Shown: positions 22,678 to 33,655 of the stretch, piece after piece
Position numbering within the stretch: the first letter of the stretch is position 1
Layout of the letters: the number at the start of each line of letters is the position of its first letter
Source: Portulaca oleracea
Taxonomy: Eukaryota > Streptophyta > Magnoliopsida > Caryophyllales > Portulacaceae
DNA length: 64,000 nucleotides
NCBI GenBank assembly: GCA_029582165.1
Contig: CM055892.1
Span: 2,265,347-2,329,346, forward strand
Direction of reading: 5' to 3'
Notes under the pieces: generated by a model
Databases searched by the model: none
Told to the model about the DNA's origin: nothing
The model's input: the letters and a program-made list of their open reading frames with translations, nothing else
Made by a program: the position numbers and the translations under genes

Positions 22678-24226
22678 TGTAGACACCAAAGTAATGTTCT
22701 AGACCAGGAAAATACCTGGCATCTGTCAATACAGTCCAGTTAAAATCCTAGCGGATTTGCTCAGACAGACCCAGGAAAATTCTTGTGGATTAACCCAGGA
22801 AAAACCTCGCGGATTTCCGTGCCACCCAAAGACAAATCAGACAAATCTGGCGGAATTCTGCATCAAACCAAGAAGATCCACGCGGATTTTCCAGGCCGGC
22901 CCAGCACAAATCCTCGCGGATTTACCCAGTACCACGCGGATCCGGGCCAAAATTCAGCATGGAGTCTCGCGGATCCGGGCCAAAATTCAGCCTGGAGTCT
23001 CGCGGATCCCGGCCAAAGTTCAGCCCAAAATTCAATGGGAGTCACGCGGATTTGGGCCAAATTTTCATCAGATCAGCCTGGTTCAAGTCCACGCGGATTT
23101 GGGCCTAATTTTCATCGGATCGACAATAAATCCACGCGGATCTCACTTGTCCACCCGAAAAATCTTGTGGATCAAATTATTCGACCCACATGAAAATCAC
23201 GCGGATTTGGCAGATTTTGTCAACCGAAGGCCGCGCGGATTTCTCGGTAGTCAGCAACTGCCGACCCCACTACTTGGAATCCACGCGGATTTCCAGCGAA
23301 AGAGGAGGCAACTGCTGTGATCTGACTCTGACCTCCGTCTATAAAAGGATCCGCGCGGATCCTGCAAAAGGGGGAGGGCGGAGAGAATTCTGAAGAAAAA
23401 AAGCAAGAGAGCCAAATACTGAAATTCCACGCGGATTTCTGCACTATACCTCTGCAATTTTGAGCCATTTTGGGTGAAAATTTTCGGGTATTTTTGGAGG
23501 AATTGCGCGGATTTGCGAAGGATTGGTAGGGCGCCTTCATTCTTCGTACTTGCATTTTTCGTATTTGGGGAATTGCGCGGATTTGTGTTTTTTTTTGTTC
23601 AGTTTTCGTATTTGGTAGTTCAGATTGTAAAATGTAGTTTAATCACCCCGCCCGCTGTAATTTAATTTTCGAATTTGTTTAAACCTCATTAAAAGTTCTA
23701 TGCATGTTTTTTTATTCCGCGTGACAACCTTTTTTACTTTTTTTTTTAATAAACCCGACCCAGTAAGGGCCGCTGCGGCGGACGATGCATGGGCACCCCC
23801 CTACATCGATACCTTTACCCCCGGATCCGAATTTTGGTTCGAGACCGGAGTCATTTTTTTGTTTTTGTTAATTTTGATTAAAAATTAACTGGAGACTCCT
23901 TTTGTTTCTTTTTATGCAAATTAATATTTTTCAGGCCTAGCACGTCACTCCGGTTTCAGTACCCTTAACCCGGATAGGAAAGTCGACCCAAAACACTGTT
24001 CAGGAATCCGCATAGATTTCTGGTCGGTTCGGAATCGTCCGAAATCCGCGTGGATTTCGTCAAGGCCCGTAGCATCGCTCGTAAATCCGCGTGGATTTCT
24101 GGTCAGTGGGCCTGGCCTAATCCCAGTTCTAATAATGAGAAACCGTTAAAATTTGTACCCTAAGCAACCCTACGTCGATTCGACACTCCGCGGGGAACCG
24201 TGCCCTCCGGGGCCGCGGGCCCTACA
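22678..24226 (+). mobile_element. 5' LTR of element C (1,549 bp)
   Basis: TGTAGACACC ... GGGCCCTACA, followed directly by the PBS. It holds about 20 copies of the TCC-NCGC-GGA palindrome (22750-23590 and 24005-24095). Alignment to the 3' LTR is almost exact over 22860-23990 but poor in patches at 22700-22850 and 24030-24120. Confidence 0.93.
23340..23362 (+). promoter_or_regulatory. TATA box fused to the core palindrome in the element C LTR
   Basis: TATAAAAGG (23340-23348) overlaps GGATCCGCGCGGATCC (23347-23362), so the palindrome lies where transcription should start. The same arrangement is in the 3' LTR near 41432-41455. Confidence 0.6.
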
Positions 24227-24246
24227 GTGGCGACTCCACTGGGGAC
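24227..24246 (+). other. Primer binding site of element C
   Basis: TGGCGACTCCACTGGGGAC lies one base after the LTR end. This form is characteristic of Tat/Ogre elements, whose primer is usually tRNA-Arg. Confidence 0.8.
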
Positions 24247-25810
24247 TTATTAGTGGGTAAGACTTGAAAAGTCGGGTTTTGTTTTAAAAAAAAACAAAGG
24301 TTGTCACATTTTTTTTAGGCATATTGCATTTTACGGGCCTTCCCCTTAGTTGGGCACATAAGGCACCATTTAGGTAAAAAAACCCTTTATTATTACCATT
24401 TTTTTTGGGAAAACTTTGAACCATTCAACTCAGGTGGGTCCATTTAGACCTTCACCGAGCCGGTGGTTGTTTTTTCCCACTCGTGCACCACTCCCTAATC
24501 CATATGATAAAAGGGAGCAACCCAAGTGTGTTAATCTTGCCATGCACCCCATGGAAGATCAAATACCCGGGACACGAGCTAGAAGCTAGGGAACCGACCC
24601 TTTAACCCTCTAAACATAGGACCTTGGTTAAGTTTGAATTCATTTGTGTGCTATGTGCTCTTTGTAACCCTTGAACCCAGGACCATGCCGTAATGCTTAG
24701 ACAAAAAAAAAGAGTAAAAAAAAGTCAAGTATGGTCGTCCCTGTTTGCCTGCAGGCTGAGATAATTACTTTGGTCTATACAAGTTCTGACCCTGTAGATC
24801 CACGCGGATCCCGTGATCGGTCAGGCTTGTATAGCCCAAATTAATGGTCATGGCTAATGGTCGTCAGTCTCTGTTTAGGCTTTGTAGTGCTTTTGAGCCC
24901 AGAATCCGCGCGGATTTTGGTGTGCTCGGGCACTACCGGGCCTAAGTCAAGATGTTTTCTAGGGTTATGTGTTGGGTCGTGGTGACTGACTTGGCCCATA
25001 CGGAGTTTAGGCTCCTGAAATCCGCGCGGATCTCAGGCAGGGTCGAACCCGTATGGTCCAAGCCAGTTCTCCCGCTTTCTTTTTTTTTTTCTTTCGTCGT
25101 CTTGTCTTTAGGATTTGGCCCATACATAACTCGAGCCCAGGAGATCCACGCGGATCTCAGGTTGGGCTGGGTTATGTATGGTCCAAATTCTCGTTTTTCT
25201 CCTTCACCTCTTTTTTTGTTCGACCTGGATTTAGGCTTAGTAGCAGGCCTGAGCCCAGGAAATCCGCGCAGATCTCAGTAGGCCTGAGCCTGTGAAATCC
25301 GCGCGGATCCCAGTGAGCTCGGTTGCTACTGGATCTAAATTTAGGTGTCCTTAGGGTCATTAGTTTGCATTTTTGTGTGTGTGAAGTCTTTTTTTTATCT
25401 TGTGTCGGCAGGTCATTTGGGTGGCACAAGGCTGCTGGGCCTCATGGATCCTCGCGGATTTTGTGAGCGAGCCCACCCTTGTGTGGTCCAAATGGGCTCC
25501 TCGGTCTGTTTAGTCGGCTAGAAACGGTATGTTTAGCCCTTATGTGAGGCCTGAGTTCGTTTTCAAGCTCAGCCCGATAAGGTCTAAATATGCCGTTCCA
25601 GGCCAAAGTCTGCATTTTGCATAAGAGCTTTATTTGGGCTTCGCATATGATTTTGAGCTTTAGTTCGATCATTCGGGGTCCAAATAGAATTCTTCATCCA
25701 TTGCATGCATGAAGCTTTAGAGCGACGTTGAGCTGAGTCTTTGAGTTCATCCACCTTTCAGGGGCAAGATAGGTTGGTTTCGGGTTTATCAGCGGGGCGA
25801 GACGGGTCGG
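24247..25810 (+). other. Untranslated leader of element C
   Basis: About 1.5 kb with no credible ORF. T-rich in its first 450 nt, then a series of large hairpins (24770-25606), seven core palindromes among them. No in-frame ATG links it to gag; a TTTCAG at about 25756-25761 could be a splice acceptor shortly before gag. Confidence 0.7.
24770..25606 (+). repeat. Series of seven extended inverted repeats, six centred on the core palindrome
   Basis: Each unit spans about 75-120 nt. Outer arms pair (e.g. TTTGGCCCATACATAAC with GTTATGTATGGTCCAAA at 25118-25195; TTGGCCCATACGG with CCGTATGGTCCAA at 24990-25060). The middle is an ATCC-NCGC-GGAT palindrome. The seventh (25522-25600, ACGGTATGTTTAGCCCTTAT with ATAAGGTCTAAATATGCCGT) lacks the core. 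Arm sequences differ between units while pairing is kept, and in four units the arms carry GCCC opposite GGTC. Confidence 0.85.
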
Positions 25811-27289
25811 TTGGAAACTTTTGACGTCCACTACGACAGTAACGAAGATCGGGTATCATCTGAGGCAACTAATTCAGGAGCAACTGACGAAGAAGCATCT
25901 GAGGAAGGTGTTGAGTCTTTGGTAATTGACCCATCTGAGATAATGTCGGATCCCAGTGATGATCATCCTGAAGATCATCCGCATAGTGACCATGGAGAGG
26001 AGCCGGTGCCTCCTCCACCACCTCCACGTAACGAAATGGAGCAATTGACCAACATAATTCTGAATATGCAAGTCTCTATGAATGCTCAATTAGAGGCACA
26101 AAACCAAAGAATCGACGCTGTCATTCACGCCATGGAGGAGGTGAAAAATTCGAATATGAAGAATCCTCCTACGAGTGAAGTAGAACAATCTGGAAGAGAG
26201 AAGGATGGATCAGTCCACGGGGTTTCGAACTCGAGACTTGATCGCATTGAGCAAATGTTGAAAGAGTCTACACTCTTTAACAATCAATTCATGGATGATG
26301 TAAGTTTCACGCCCGTCCCCCGGGGTAGACTTCCCCCCAAATTCAACATGCCTGATATCAAATTTCATGGTGTCGAGAACCCACATCAACATGTACGGAA
26401 TTTTCTGGGGGCTATGACACTGAAAGGAGTTGAAGAGGACATTTATCACATCATCTTTCCTTGGACTTTAGGTCCAGACGTCATGAAATGGTATAGTACG
26501 CTCAGTCCCGCCAAGACTTCACAATGGAGCTCACTTTGCAAGGAGTTCCTACATCAATACTCCTACAATGTCGACATGCCTGTCACCTTAAGGGACATGG
26601 AGCTAATGAAGCAAGGAGAAAGGGAATCTTTCTCAGATTACTTCGCTCGATGGAGATCAAAGGCAACTCAAATGGTAGATCGGCCCTCGGAGGAACACCA
26701 AGTTGATATGCTTATTCGAAGCCTGCAACCCTCATACAACACTCATCTGAGATTTCAACCTCTCAAAGACTTTGGCACACTGAGATTGGCCGGCACAAAG
26801 ATCGAGAGTGAGTTCGCTAAAGGGGTTACAACTGGGGGCTGGAAGAACACCTACACTAATAAAAAGTCAGCTGGCCCATCCGCATCGGCTAATAAAGGGA
26901 ATGAGGTGAATGCTTTACAACGCTACACCGAGTATACCCCGATAGACACTTCATATGCTCAGGCCTTGGAGCGCCTATTAAGCAAGTATCACAGGGCGCG
27001 AGGACATGATATTGAACAGTGTTTCACCTTGAAGAATAGAATGGAGGAGATGTTTAGATCGAAGCGACTGCCTTTACCGAAGGCAGCACAGAAGCCGAGC
27101 AACACTGGAAACCCATTAGGTTCCTTACACATACATGCTATTTCTGAGGAGTGTGAATGGGATCCTTCTGATTTCATTACTGATGCAAAGAAACTGACGT
27201 ACATCATGCGCTACTTTTCCGAGGACAATAAGGTTAATGGTTTATGGGTTAGCGATGAGGAAGATGTCTATGGCGAACCTCATGCTTAG
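25811..27289 (+). CDS. gag: gag region of element C (capsid), no ATG
   Basis: The frame opens at a TTG at 25811 and has no in-frame ATG back to the upstream TGA at 25742-25744; the first in-frame ATG is near 25943 (MSDPSDDH). The ~490 residues start acidic and Pro-rich (PPPPPPRNEMEQL, about residues 70-82). A short coiled-coil-like segment is followed by the retrotransposon gag core (FHGVENPHQHVRNFL ... MKWYSTL ... WSSLCKEFLHQY ... ESFSDYFARWR, about residues 180-290), the usual plant gypsy capsid signature. A C-terminal part ends at TAG 27287-27289. No CCHC zinc knuckle is visible, as is common in Tat-type Gag. The following sequence continues in the same frame, so the TAG probably interrupts a gag-pro polyprotein, although readthrough cannot be excluded. 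Capsid would form cytoplasmic virus-like particles. Confidence 0.8.
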   Translation: METFDVHYDSNEDRVSSEATNSGATDEEASEEGVESLVIDPSEIMSDPSDDHPEDHPHSDHGEEPVPPPPPPRNEMEQLTNIILNMQVSMNAQLEAQNQRIDAVIHAMEEVKNSNMKNPPTSEVEQSGREKDGSVHGVSNSRLDRIEQMLKESTLFNNQFMDDVSFTPVPRGRLPPKFNMPDIKFHGVENPHQHVRNFLGAMTLKGVEEDIYHIIFPWTLGPDVMKWYSTLSPAKTSQWSSLCKEFLHQYSYNVDMPVTLRDMELMKQGERESFSDYFARWRSKATQMVDRPSEEHQVDMLIRSLQPSYNTHLRFQPLKDFGTLRLAGTKIESEFAKGVTTGGWKNTYTNKKSAGPSASANKGNEVNALQRYTEYTPIDTSYAQALERLLSKYHRARGHDIEQCFTLKNRMEEMFRSKRLPLPKAAQKPSNTGNPLGSLHIHAISEECEWDPSDFITDAKKLTYIMRYFSEDNKVNGLWVSDEEDVYGEPHA

Positions 27290-29354
27290 AACGTCACCAA
27301 CAACTTTTGGGACTCTGACAAAGGATTTACACGACTTTGGGAATAAAGAAAATCCGGGGAAACCAAAACCCCGGATGTCACTTTCCTCACAAGATCAGGA
27401 CGCCATAATCATCCAGGAGGTCCTTCCCAAGTCCAATCTCAAGACAAAGGGAAGGAAAAAGTAAGGGAGACAATGGTCCCTACCCTTGAAGAGGATCTTG
27501 TGTTAAAGCAGTTGAAGAAATTGAAGATGGATGTTACGGTCTGGCAGTTATTGGTAGCTTCACAAAAGCACAGACAGGCTTTAATAGAGGCTTTAAGTAA
27601 ACTTGAAGTGTCGCCTGAAACCACACCCGAGGAAGTAGTATCTTTTGTCACTTCGGGCCAAAGTACTATAACCTTTGGTGATGAGGATTTACCCAAAGAA
27701 GGCTTTGCACACAACAAGGCCTTATACTTATCTGTGGGTTGTTCTAATAAGGTGATACCATTGGTATTGGTTGATAACGGATCTGCTGTAAATATTTGCC
27801 CTTGGAGGACAGCCCAAAAGCTGGGTATTCAACTTCATCAGCTTACTCAACAGGCTATCCAACTTAGGGCTTATGATAATACTCCTAGGCGAATTTTGGG
27901 TTAAATCCTCTTGCCGGTCACTATGGATACAATCTCAAGCAATGTTGAGTTCTTGGTGCTAGACATTCCGGCTTCCTTTAATCTCTTACTAGGGCGCCCT
28001 TGGTTGCATGAACAACGGGCGGTGTCGTCTACCTTGCATCAGAAAGTAAAGCTGTCGGTCAAGGGTCAGGTGGTGACCATCAAGGGAGAGGAGTTATCCG
28101 CGATGATTACTTCTAAGAAGCCGATGTTGGAAGTAGAACATAACTCTAAGGATGAGGAGTTCCATCATTTTGACATTGTTGCTGCCTTGAATGAGGACGA
28201 AGCACCTTTGGACTTCGATCCTTACTCGAATAGGAAGGTCAACGCTATACTCAAAAGACAAGGTTACTTTCCCGGTTTACCTTTAGGAAGGAGAGCACAA
28301 GGGCCCACATCCGTTCCCTTGACTCAAAAAGGAAACTATCGTTTTGGATTGGGGTACACTCCGACGGAGGAAGAACAACGATTAGCCAAGAAGGCTGTGA
28401 TCGTCAAGAAGAACGAGCCAATACCGCTTTATAGTGTGAAGCCGTATCCACTCACGCTTAACGGCCGCCAGTGAAAGAAGGAGATTATTTTCCCTACTTC
28501 GGCTTTCCAGAGCCATACTACTTGAAAAGCAAGGGGATTTTGGTTCCAGGATTGGAGATTTTCAGTGACTGCATGCTGCTCGAGGAAGAACTTTTCACGC
28601 CAGCACGAGAGAGCAAGACCCCACTAGATTGGACTCATCTAGCCGGGAGTAACATCTTTGGGATGTTGTTTGGTCGAGAGGTCCGAAAAGAAGAGAAACC
28701 TGTGGAGGTACTTTCTCTAGCCCTATCAAGCATGGATTTTGATCCTACTAAGCTCATCGCAACATGGGGCCAGGAGAACAAGCAAGTCACCTGGATATCG
28801 GCCGATGGAAATAAGGAGTTCACTCTAGCTATAGGAGAGTCTGTGCATGGATCTGGGTCTAGTCCTCATTCTGTTCATATTCCATTTTCTGAGTCTGTCC
28901 TAGAATCGGGCCTTAAGTCCACTAAGTCTGTCGCATCCACTTCTGGAGGGTCTGTTGAATCATCTGTTGATGTTCTTGTTTCTCACTTCAATGAAATGAA
29001 CTCTTTCGCTTACGACTCTTCTCATCCCCTATCCTTGAACTGCTTTGCCTCAAAAGAAAATAATGATGATGTCAGAACGAATCAAATTCCTAAAGATCTT
29101 TTAGAGGTCAGAGAGGAACATGAGAATCGAATTTCAGTAATTGAAGAAACCATAACCGTAAATCTGGGTACCCTGGAAGAACCTAAATTGACTAAAATCG
29201 GGAAATCTTTAACCCTCGAGGAGCAAGAGCAATTTACACTACTCCTACGAGAATTTGTAGATGTCTTTGCCTGGTCATACCAAGACATGCCCGGCATAGA
29301 CAGAGAGATAGCTGAGCATAGAATACCGCTTTACCCTGATGCTAAACCAAGAAA
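27290..29354 (+). pseudogene. protease and protease-RT linker of element C, interrupted
   Basis: The gag frame continues with TAA at 27344-27346, then opens at 27473-27904. It contains the aspartic protease active site VLVDNGSAVNICP (about 27766-27804; DNGS in place of DTGS is usual for this lineage) and, after TAA at 27902-27904, the protease C-terminal part (FLVLDIPASFNLLLGRPWLHEQRA). At about 28465-28474 a frameshift (next to TGA 28472-28474) moves the reading to frame 1, where KEGDYFPYFGFPEPYY and a Ser-rich linker run to the start of RT (TKIGKSLTLEEQEQF ... DVFAWSYQDMPGID). A further frameshift lies near 29350. Three stops/shifts in 2 kb make it non-functional. Confidence 0.85.
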
Positions 29355-30066
29355 TGTAAGCTTCGTCGTATGAAACCAGAATGGGCATTGAAAATCAAGG
29401 AGGAAGTTGAGAAGCAGTTAAGTGCAGGGTTCATTAGGGTGTCGGAATACCCACAATGGGTAGCGAATGTAGTCCCGGTCCCGAAGAAGGATGGGAGAGT
29501 GCGGATGTGTGTGGACTTTAGAGATCTAAACAAGGCGAGCCCAAAGGATGACTTCCCTTTACCTCACATTGATATTTTGGTAGATAATACTTGTGGTCAT
29601 GCTCTTCTTTCCTTCATGGATGGGTACTCGGGTTATAATCAAGTCAAGATGTCTGAGGAGGATATGGAGAAGACAACATTCATCACTCATTGGGGTACAT
29701 TCTGTTACGTAGTGATGCCATTTGGGTTAAAGAATGCAGGTGCAACCTATCAAAGGACTGCCACCACATTGTTGCATGATATGATGCATAGGGAAGCAGA
29801 GGTTTACGTGGATGATATGATTATTAAATCCGTCGATCGCGAAACACATTTAGATAGCCTTATAAAGTTTTTCCTTAGGCTCCGTAAGTACGGAATGAGA
29901 TTAAATCCACAGAAATGTGCCTTCGGGGTAACGCTGCAAGTCGTTAGGCTTTGTAGTAAGTTCCGTGGGTATCGAGGTCGATCCCGCAAAAATCAAGGCG
30001 ATACAGAAATGCCACCGCCTAAGATGTAAAAGGAGATAAGAGGTTTCTAGGCCACTGATCATATGT
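29355..30066 (+). pseudogene. reverse transcriptase (palm and fingers) of element C, interrupted
   Basis: Open from 29370 to about 29930: MKPEWALKIKEEVEKQLSAG, PVPKKDGRVRMCVDFRDLN, FPLPHIDILVD, FMDGYSGYNQV, PFGLKNAGATYQR and the catalytic YVDDM (near 29805), all in the family order. From about 29935 to 30066 the sequence for the GFVVSSRGIEVDPAKIKAI-type region is recognisable only in fragments in different frames, so several small indels have accumulated in about 130 bp, including the TAA at 30027-30029. Confidence 0.9.
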
Positions 30067-32381
30067 TTGCTCATAGCAAAGTTGACCATGATCTGTGACC
30101 CCATATTTAAGAAGCTGAAGAGAGGAGTCAAGTCTGAGTGGGATGAAAAATGCCAAGCAGCCTTTGACAGGATCAAAGAATACTTGGCCAATCCACCCGT
30201 TTTAATGCCTCCCACGCCTGGAAGACCCTTATTGTTGTATCTAACTATCACAGAGGCAGCAATGGGGGCTATGTTAGCTCAAAGATACGAAGGTGAAGAA
30301 CGAGCAATCTACTATTTAAGTAAGAAGTTCTTGGAATATGAGACTCGGTACTCCAACATTGAGAGGTTGTCCCTAGCTCTTGTTTGGGCAACAAGGAAGC
30401 TACGTCACTACATGCTTGCTCATACAGTGCATGTGACTGCTTTCATGAACCCTCTCAGGTACTTAATGGAGCAACCATTGGTCAATAGCAGGGTAGCTCG
30501 GTGGATGGTCATGTTGTCGGAGTTTGATTTACAGTTTGTTCCGCAAAAAGCCATAAAAGGAAGAGTGGTGGCGGATTTTCTGGCTGAACTACCCGTAGGG
30601 GAAGCTTATGAAGAAGAACTCGAATTTCCCGATGAGAAAGTATTTCAAACACAGAAAGAAACTTGGGAAATGTATTTTGATGGCGCCTCTAATCAAAGTG
30701 GATACGGAGTAGGGATCATTCTGATCTCACCCGAAGGAGCACATACTCCGATTTCGGTGAAATTGGATTTTGAAGCCACCAATAATGTGGCTGAATATGA
30801 GGCATGCATCATTGGTATGCAAGCTGCGGTAGAGATGGGCATAAAATGTATAAGAATATTTGGGGATTCAAGCCTCATAATCAATCAAGCTTCCAATAAG
30901 TGGAAGGTAAAGAATGAAGCTTTAGCGCCTTACCAAGCTTATGTGAGAGATTTAGCAGAACACTTTGATCAAATAGTGTTCACTTATTTACCTCGGGAGC
31001 ATAATGAATTAGCGGACGCTTTGGCTAAGCTGTCATCCTTGCTTAATATCCCGAGAGGAGCCGTTTCTATGCCTATATGTGTAGATCGAAGGGATCAGCC
31101 GGCTTATGTGTATTCTTTGGAGGTTTGTGAGGTAGACCCAACTTGTTGGTATTACGATATATACCAGTACCTCACCAAAGGAACTTACCCTGAAGGTTCC
31201 ACTACGAGGTCACAAAGAGCAATTAGACTCTTGGCTTCACAGTACTGCTTGATTCAAGGTCAACTGTACAAGAAAACTGACATGGGCATCAATTTGCTTT
31301 GTCTAAGCCGGGAGGAAGCTAAGAATTTGATGGAAGAAGTTCATGGAGGAGAATGTGGTCCACATATGAATGGACGGATGTTGTCCAAAAAAGTACAAAG
31401 AATGGGGTATTACTGGTCGACTATGGAAGCTGACTGTCACGATTACGTGAAGAAGTGCTACAAGTGTCAAATTTATGCGAACTTGCAACACCAACCCCCT
31501 TCATTCCTGACTACTTTAACCTCGCCTTGGTCGTTTTCGGTGTGGGGCATCGATATCATAGGGAAGATTACTCCTAAAGGAACAGGAGGACATGAGTATG
31601 TGCTTGTAGCCATTGACTACTTCACAAAGTGGGTAGAAGCTGCATCATATGCAAAGTTGACTTCTAAAAATTCATACTTACAAATATTATATGTCGTTAC
31701 GGGGTACCTCACGAGTTGATTAGTGATAATGGGGTTCATTTCAAGAGGGAGACAGCAGAGTTGTTAGCTAAATATAAGATCCAACATTATAGATCCTCGG
31801 TTTATAGACCTCAAACCAACGGAGCGGTTGAGGCAGCTAACAAGAACGTCATTAAGATAATAGAGAAAATGGCCACAACCTATAAGGACTGGCCAGACAA
31901 GTTGCCCTTTGCATTGTGGGGTTATCGGACTTCTATTCGTACATCCACGGGAGCAACACCTTACTCTTTGGTATACGGAATAGAAGTAGTGTTGCCAGTA
32001 GAGGTGGCAGTTCCTTCACTGCGAATTATAGCAGAAAGTCAGATCCCAGAAGCGGATTGGGCTAAAGCCAGGTATGAAGAATTGGTTAACGTGGATGAGA
32101 GGAGACTCAGAGCCATGCACAATGTCCAGGTATATCAGAACCGCATATCTAGGGCATTCAATAGAAAGGTTAGGCCGAAGAACCTTGGAGAGGGTGATAT
32201 GGTGATGAAAGAGGTAAGGGCACCTATTCAGGACCCGAGAGGGAAGTTTAGGCCCAATTGGATGGGCCCATTCATTATAAAAGAGATCCTTCCAGGAGGA
32301 GCTGTGAAGTTGATGGATTTGGAGGGTGAAGAGTATGCTCAGCTAACCAACTTGGATCAACTGAAGAGGTTTTACGCTTAA
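30067..32381 (+). pseudogene. RT connection, RNase H and integrase of element C, one frameshift
   Basis: 30067-31719 reads RT thumb (KLTMICDPIFKKLKRG), RNase H 1 (PGRPLLLYLTITEAAMGAML, AIYYLSKKFLEYETRYSNIE), the Tat-type second RNase H (MYFDGASNQSGYGVGI, EATNNVAEYEACI, FGDSSLI), integrase zinc finger (HGGECGPH ... CYKCQ) and core start with the first Asp in WGIDIIG. An indel near 31670 shifts the frame; from about 31690 it resumes in the frame of 31716-32381 with the second Asp (LISDNGVHF) and Glu (NGAVEAAN), then the C-terminal GPFIIKEILPGGAVKL. All three catalytic acids are present but not in one frame. No chromodomain, as expected for Tat. Closest relative in the window is 6571-8058. Confidence 0.92.
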
Positions 32382-33655
32382 GGGTAAAAGTGGACATAGA
32401 AACTGGTAACCGAAACCAGCAACTATCCTCAAAAATATTAGCCACTGACTTATTTGAGTCAGCAACTAAATACTTACACTACCATTTGAACTACGATGGC
32501 CTAATTCCATGTAATGTGGATACGTAGGAAGCTTCTCTAAAAGTCCGGCCCAAACAAATAAAAGATTTTCCTGATACCCTATTTTCGGCCCTTAAAGCAA
32601 CATGGACTCCTCGCGGATTCAATGAAACTTAAAACCTTTGTAGGGCTCGAAATTTTAAAAAAAAAACCTTACCTAAGCCTCTGCAGGTCCACGCGGATTT
32701 TCTGAGACTTAAATCCGGAGTTGTACTTCGTCCAAGCTTAATTCAGTTTTTGGGTTTTAAAATTCCAACAGATCCTCGCGGATCTTGGACAATTTGGCCT
32801 CGATTCATACGAAAAGCCTCAATTCTGTTGGGCTCAGATTCCTTTGCCACCCAACTGGGTCCACGCGGATTTTTTGGGTACATTGGGTCCCGTTTTATGC
32901 CCTTTCACAGCCTGACTTAATTTTAAGTCTTGAAACCCCCATAGATCTTTGCGGATTTTGCAAGGCCCGAATCAGAATTCGTATGAACTACCGTCAGCCC
33001 AGTCCTCCATGCGGGACCATTCACCCAAGCCAGTGGATCCACGCGGATTTTACTCATCCTTGGTCCAAAATACTCACCTTATAATTCTGGAGCTATTTTG
33101 GGTCGGATCCGCGCGGATCCTTTGTTTTCTAGACCCATTATTTTAATGAGGTCCTCGCGGATTTGGTTACTGACCTGGCCCAGAATACTCATTTTTGGAG
33201 CAACTCTGGGTAGATCCGCGCAAATCCTCAGCTTTTCTGGACCCATTTGTTTTTTAATAAAATCCATGCGGATCGACTTAACGACCCGGATACTCACCAG
33301 ATGTTTTTCGGAGCAATCTTGGTTGGATCCGCGCGGATCTCATATTTTCCAGGACCCGTTTTTTGTTTTTACTTCGATTCTCGTGGGTTACTTTCTTGAT
33401 GCAAAAATCTTCGCGGATTTTACATTATTCTGAGCGGAAATAAGTTTTCTGTGTGCAGAAGTCCACGCGGATTTCACACGTGTAATTGAAAATTCTGAAA
33501 AAATGCAATTTATTTCAAACAAAACCTAAAGCCTAAAGATCAAAAAAAAAAACTAAGGGAGAGCATGCAAACTAATAACTTGCAACTACAACGTTCATCA
33601 GCATCAAAAAAAAATACTATAAAAAAAAAAGCTAAAGACAAGGCAGCATCAGTAT
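32382..33655 (+). repeat. Motif-rich spacer after integrase in element C
   Basis: At about 32487-32532 is the Tat/Ogre phrase GAACTACGATGGCCTAATTCC ... GGATACGTAGGAAGC. From about 32605 to 33475 there are some 15-20 TCC-NCGC-GGA palindromes at spacings of 40-80 bp (for example GGATCCGCGCGGATCC at about 33105-33120). No coding. The last 180 bp are A-rich. Confidence 0.8.

Noticed and set aside
22740..23600. Regularly spaced short palindromes resembling a CRISPR array
   Set aside because: Spacing is irregular, the repeat is only 10-16 bp, flanks are retroelement LTR and the genome is a plant.
27287..27289. TAG between gag and protease as programmed readthrough
   Set aside because: A second in-frame TAA follows 54 bp later, with more stops downstream, so decay is the simpler explanation, though not excluded for the family.
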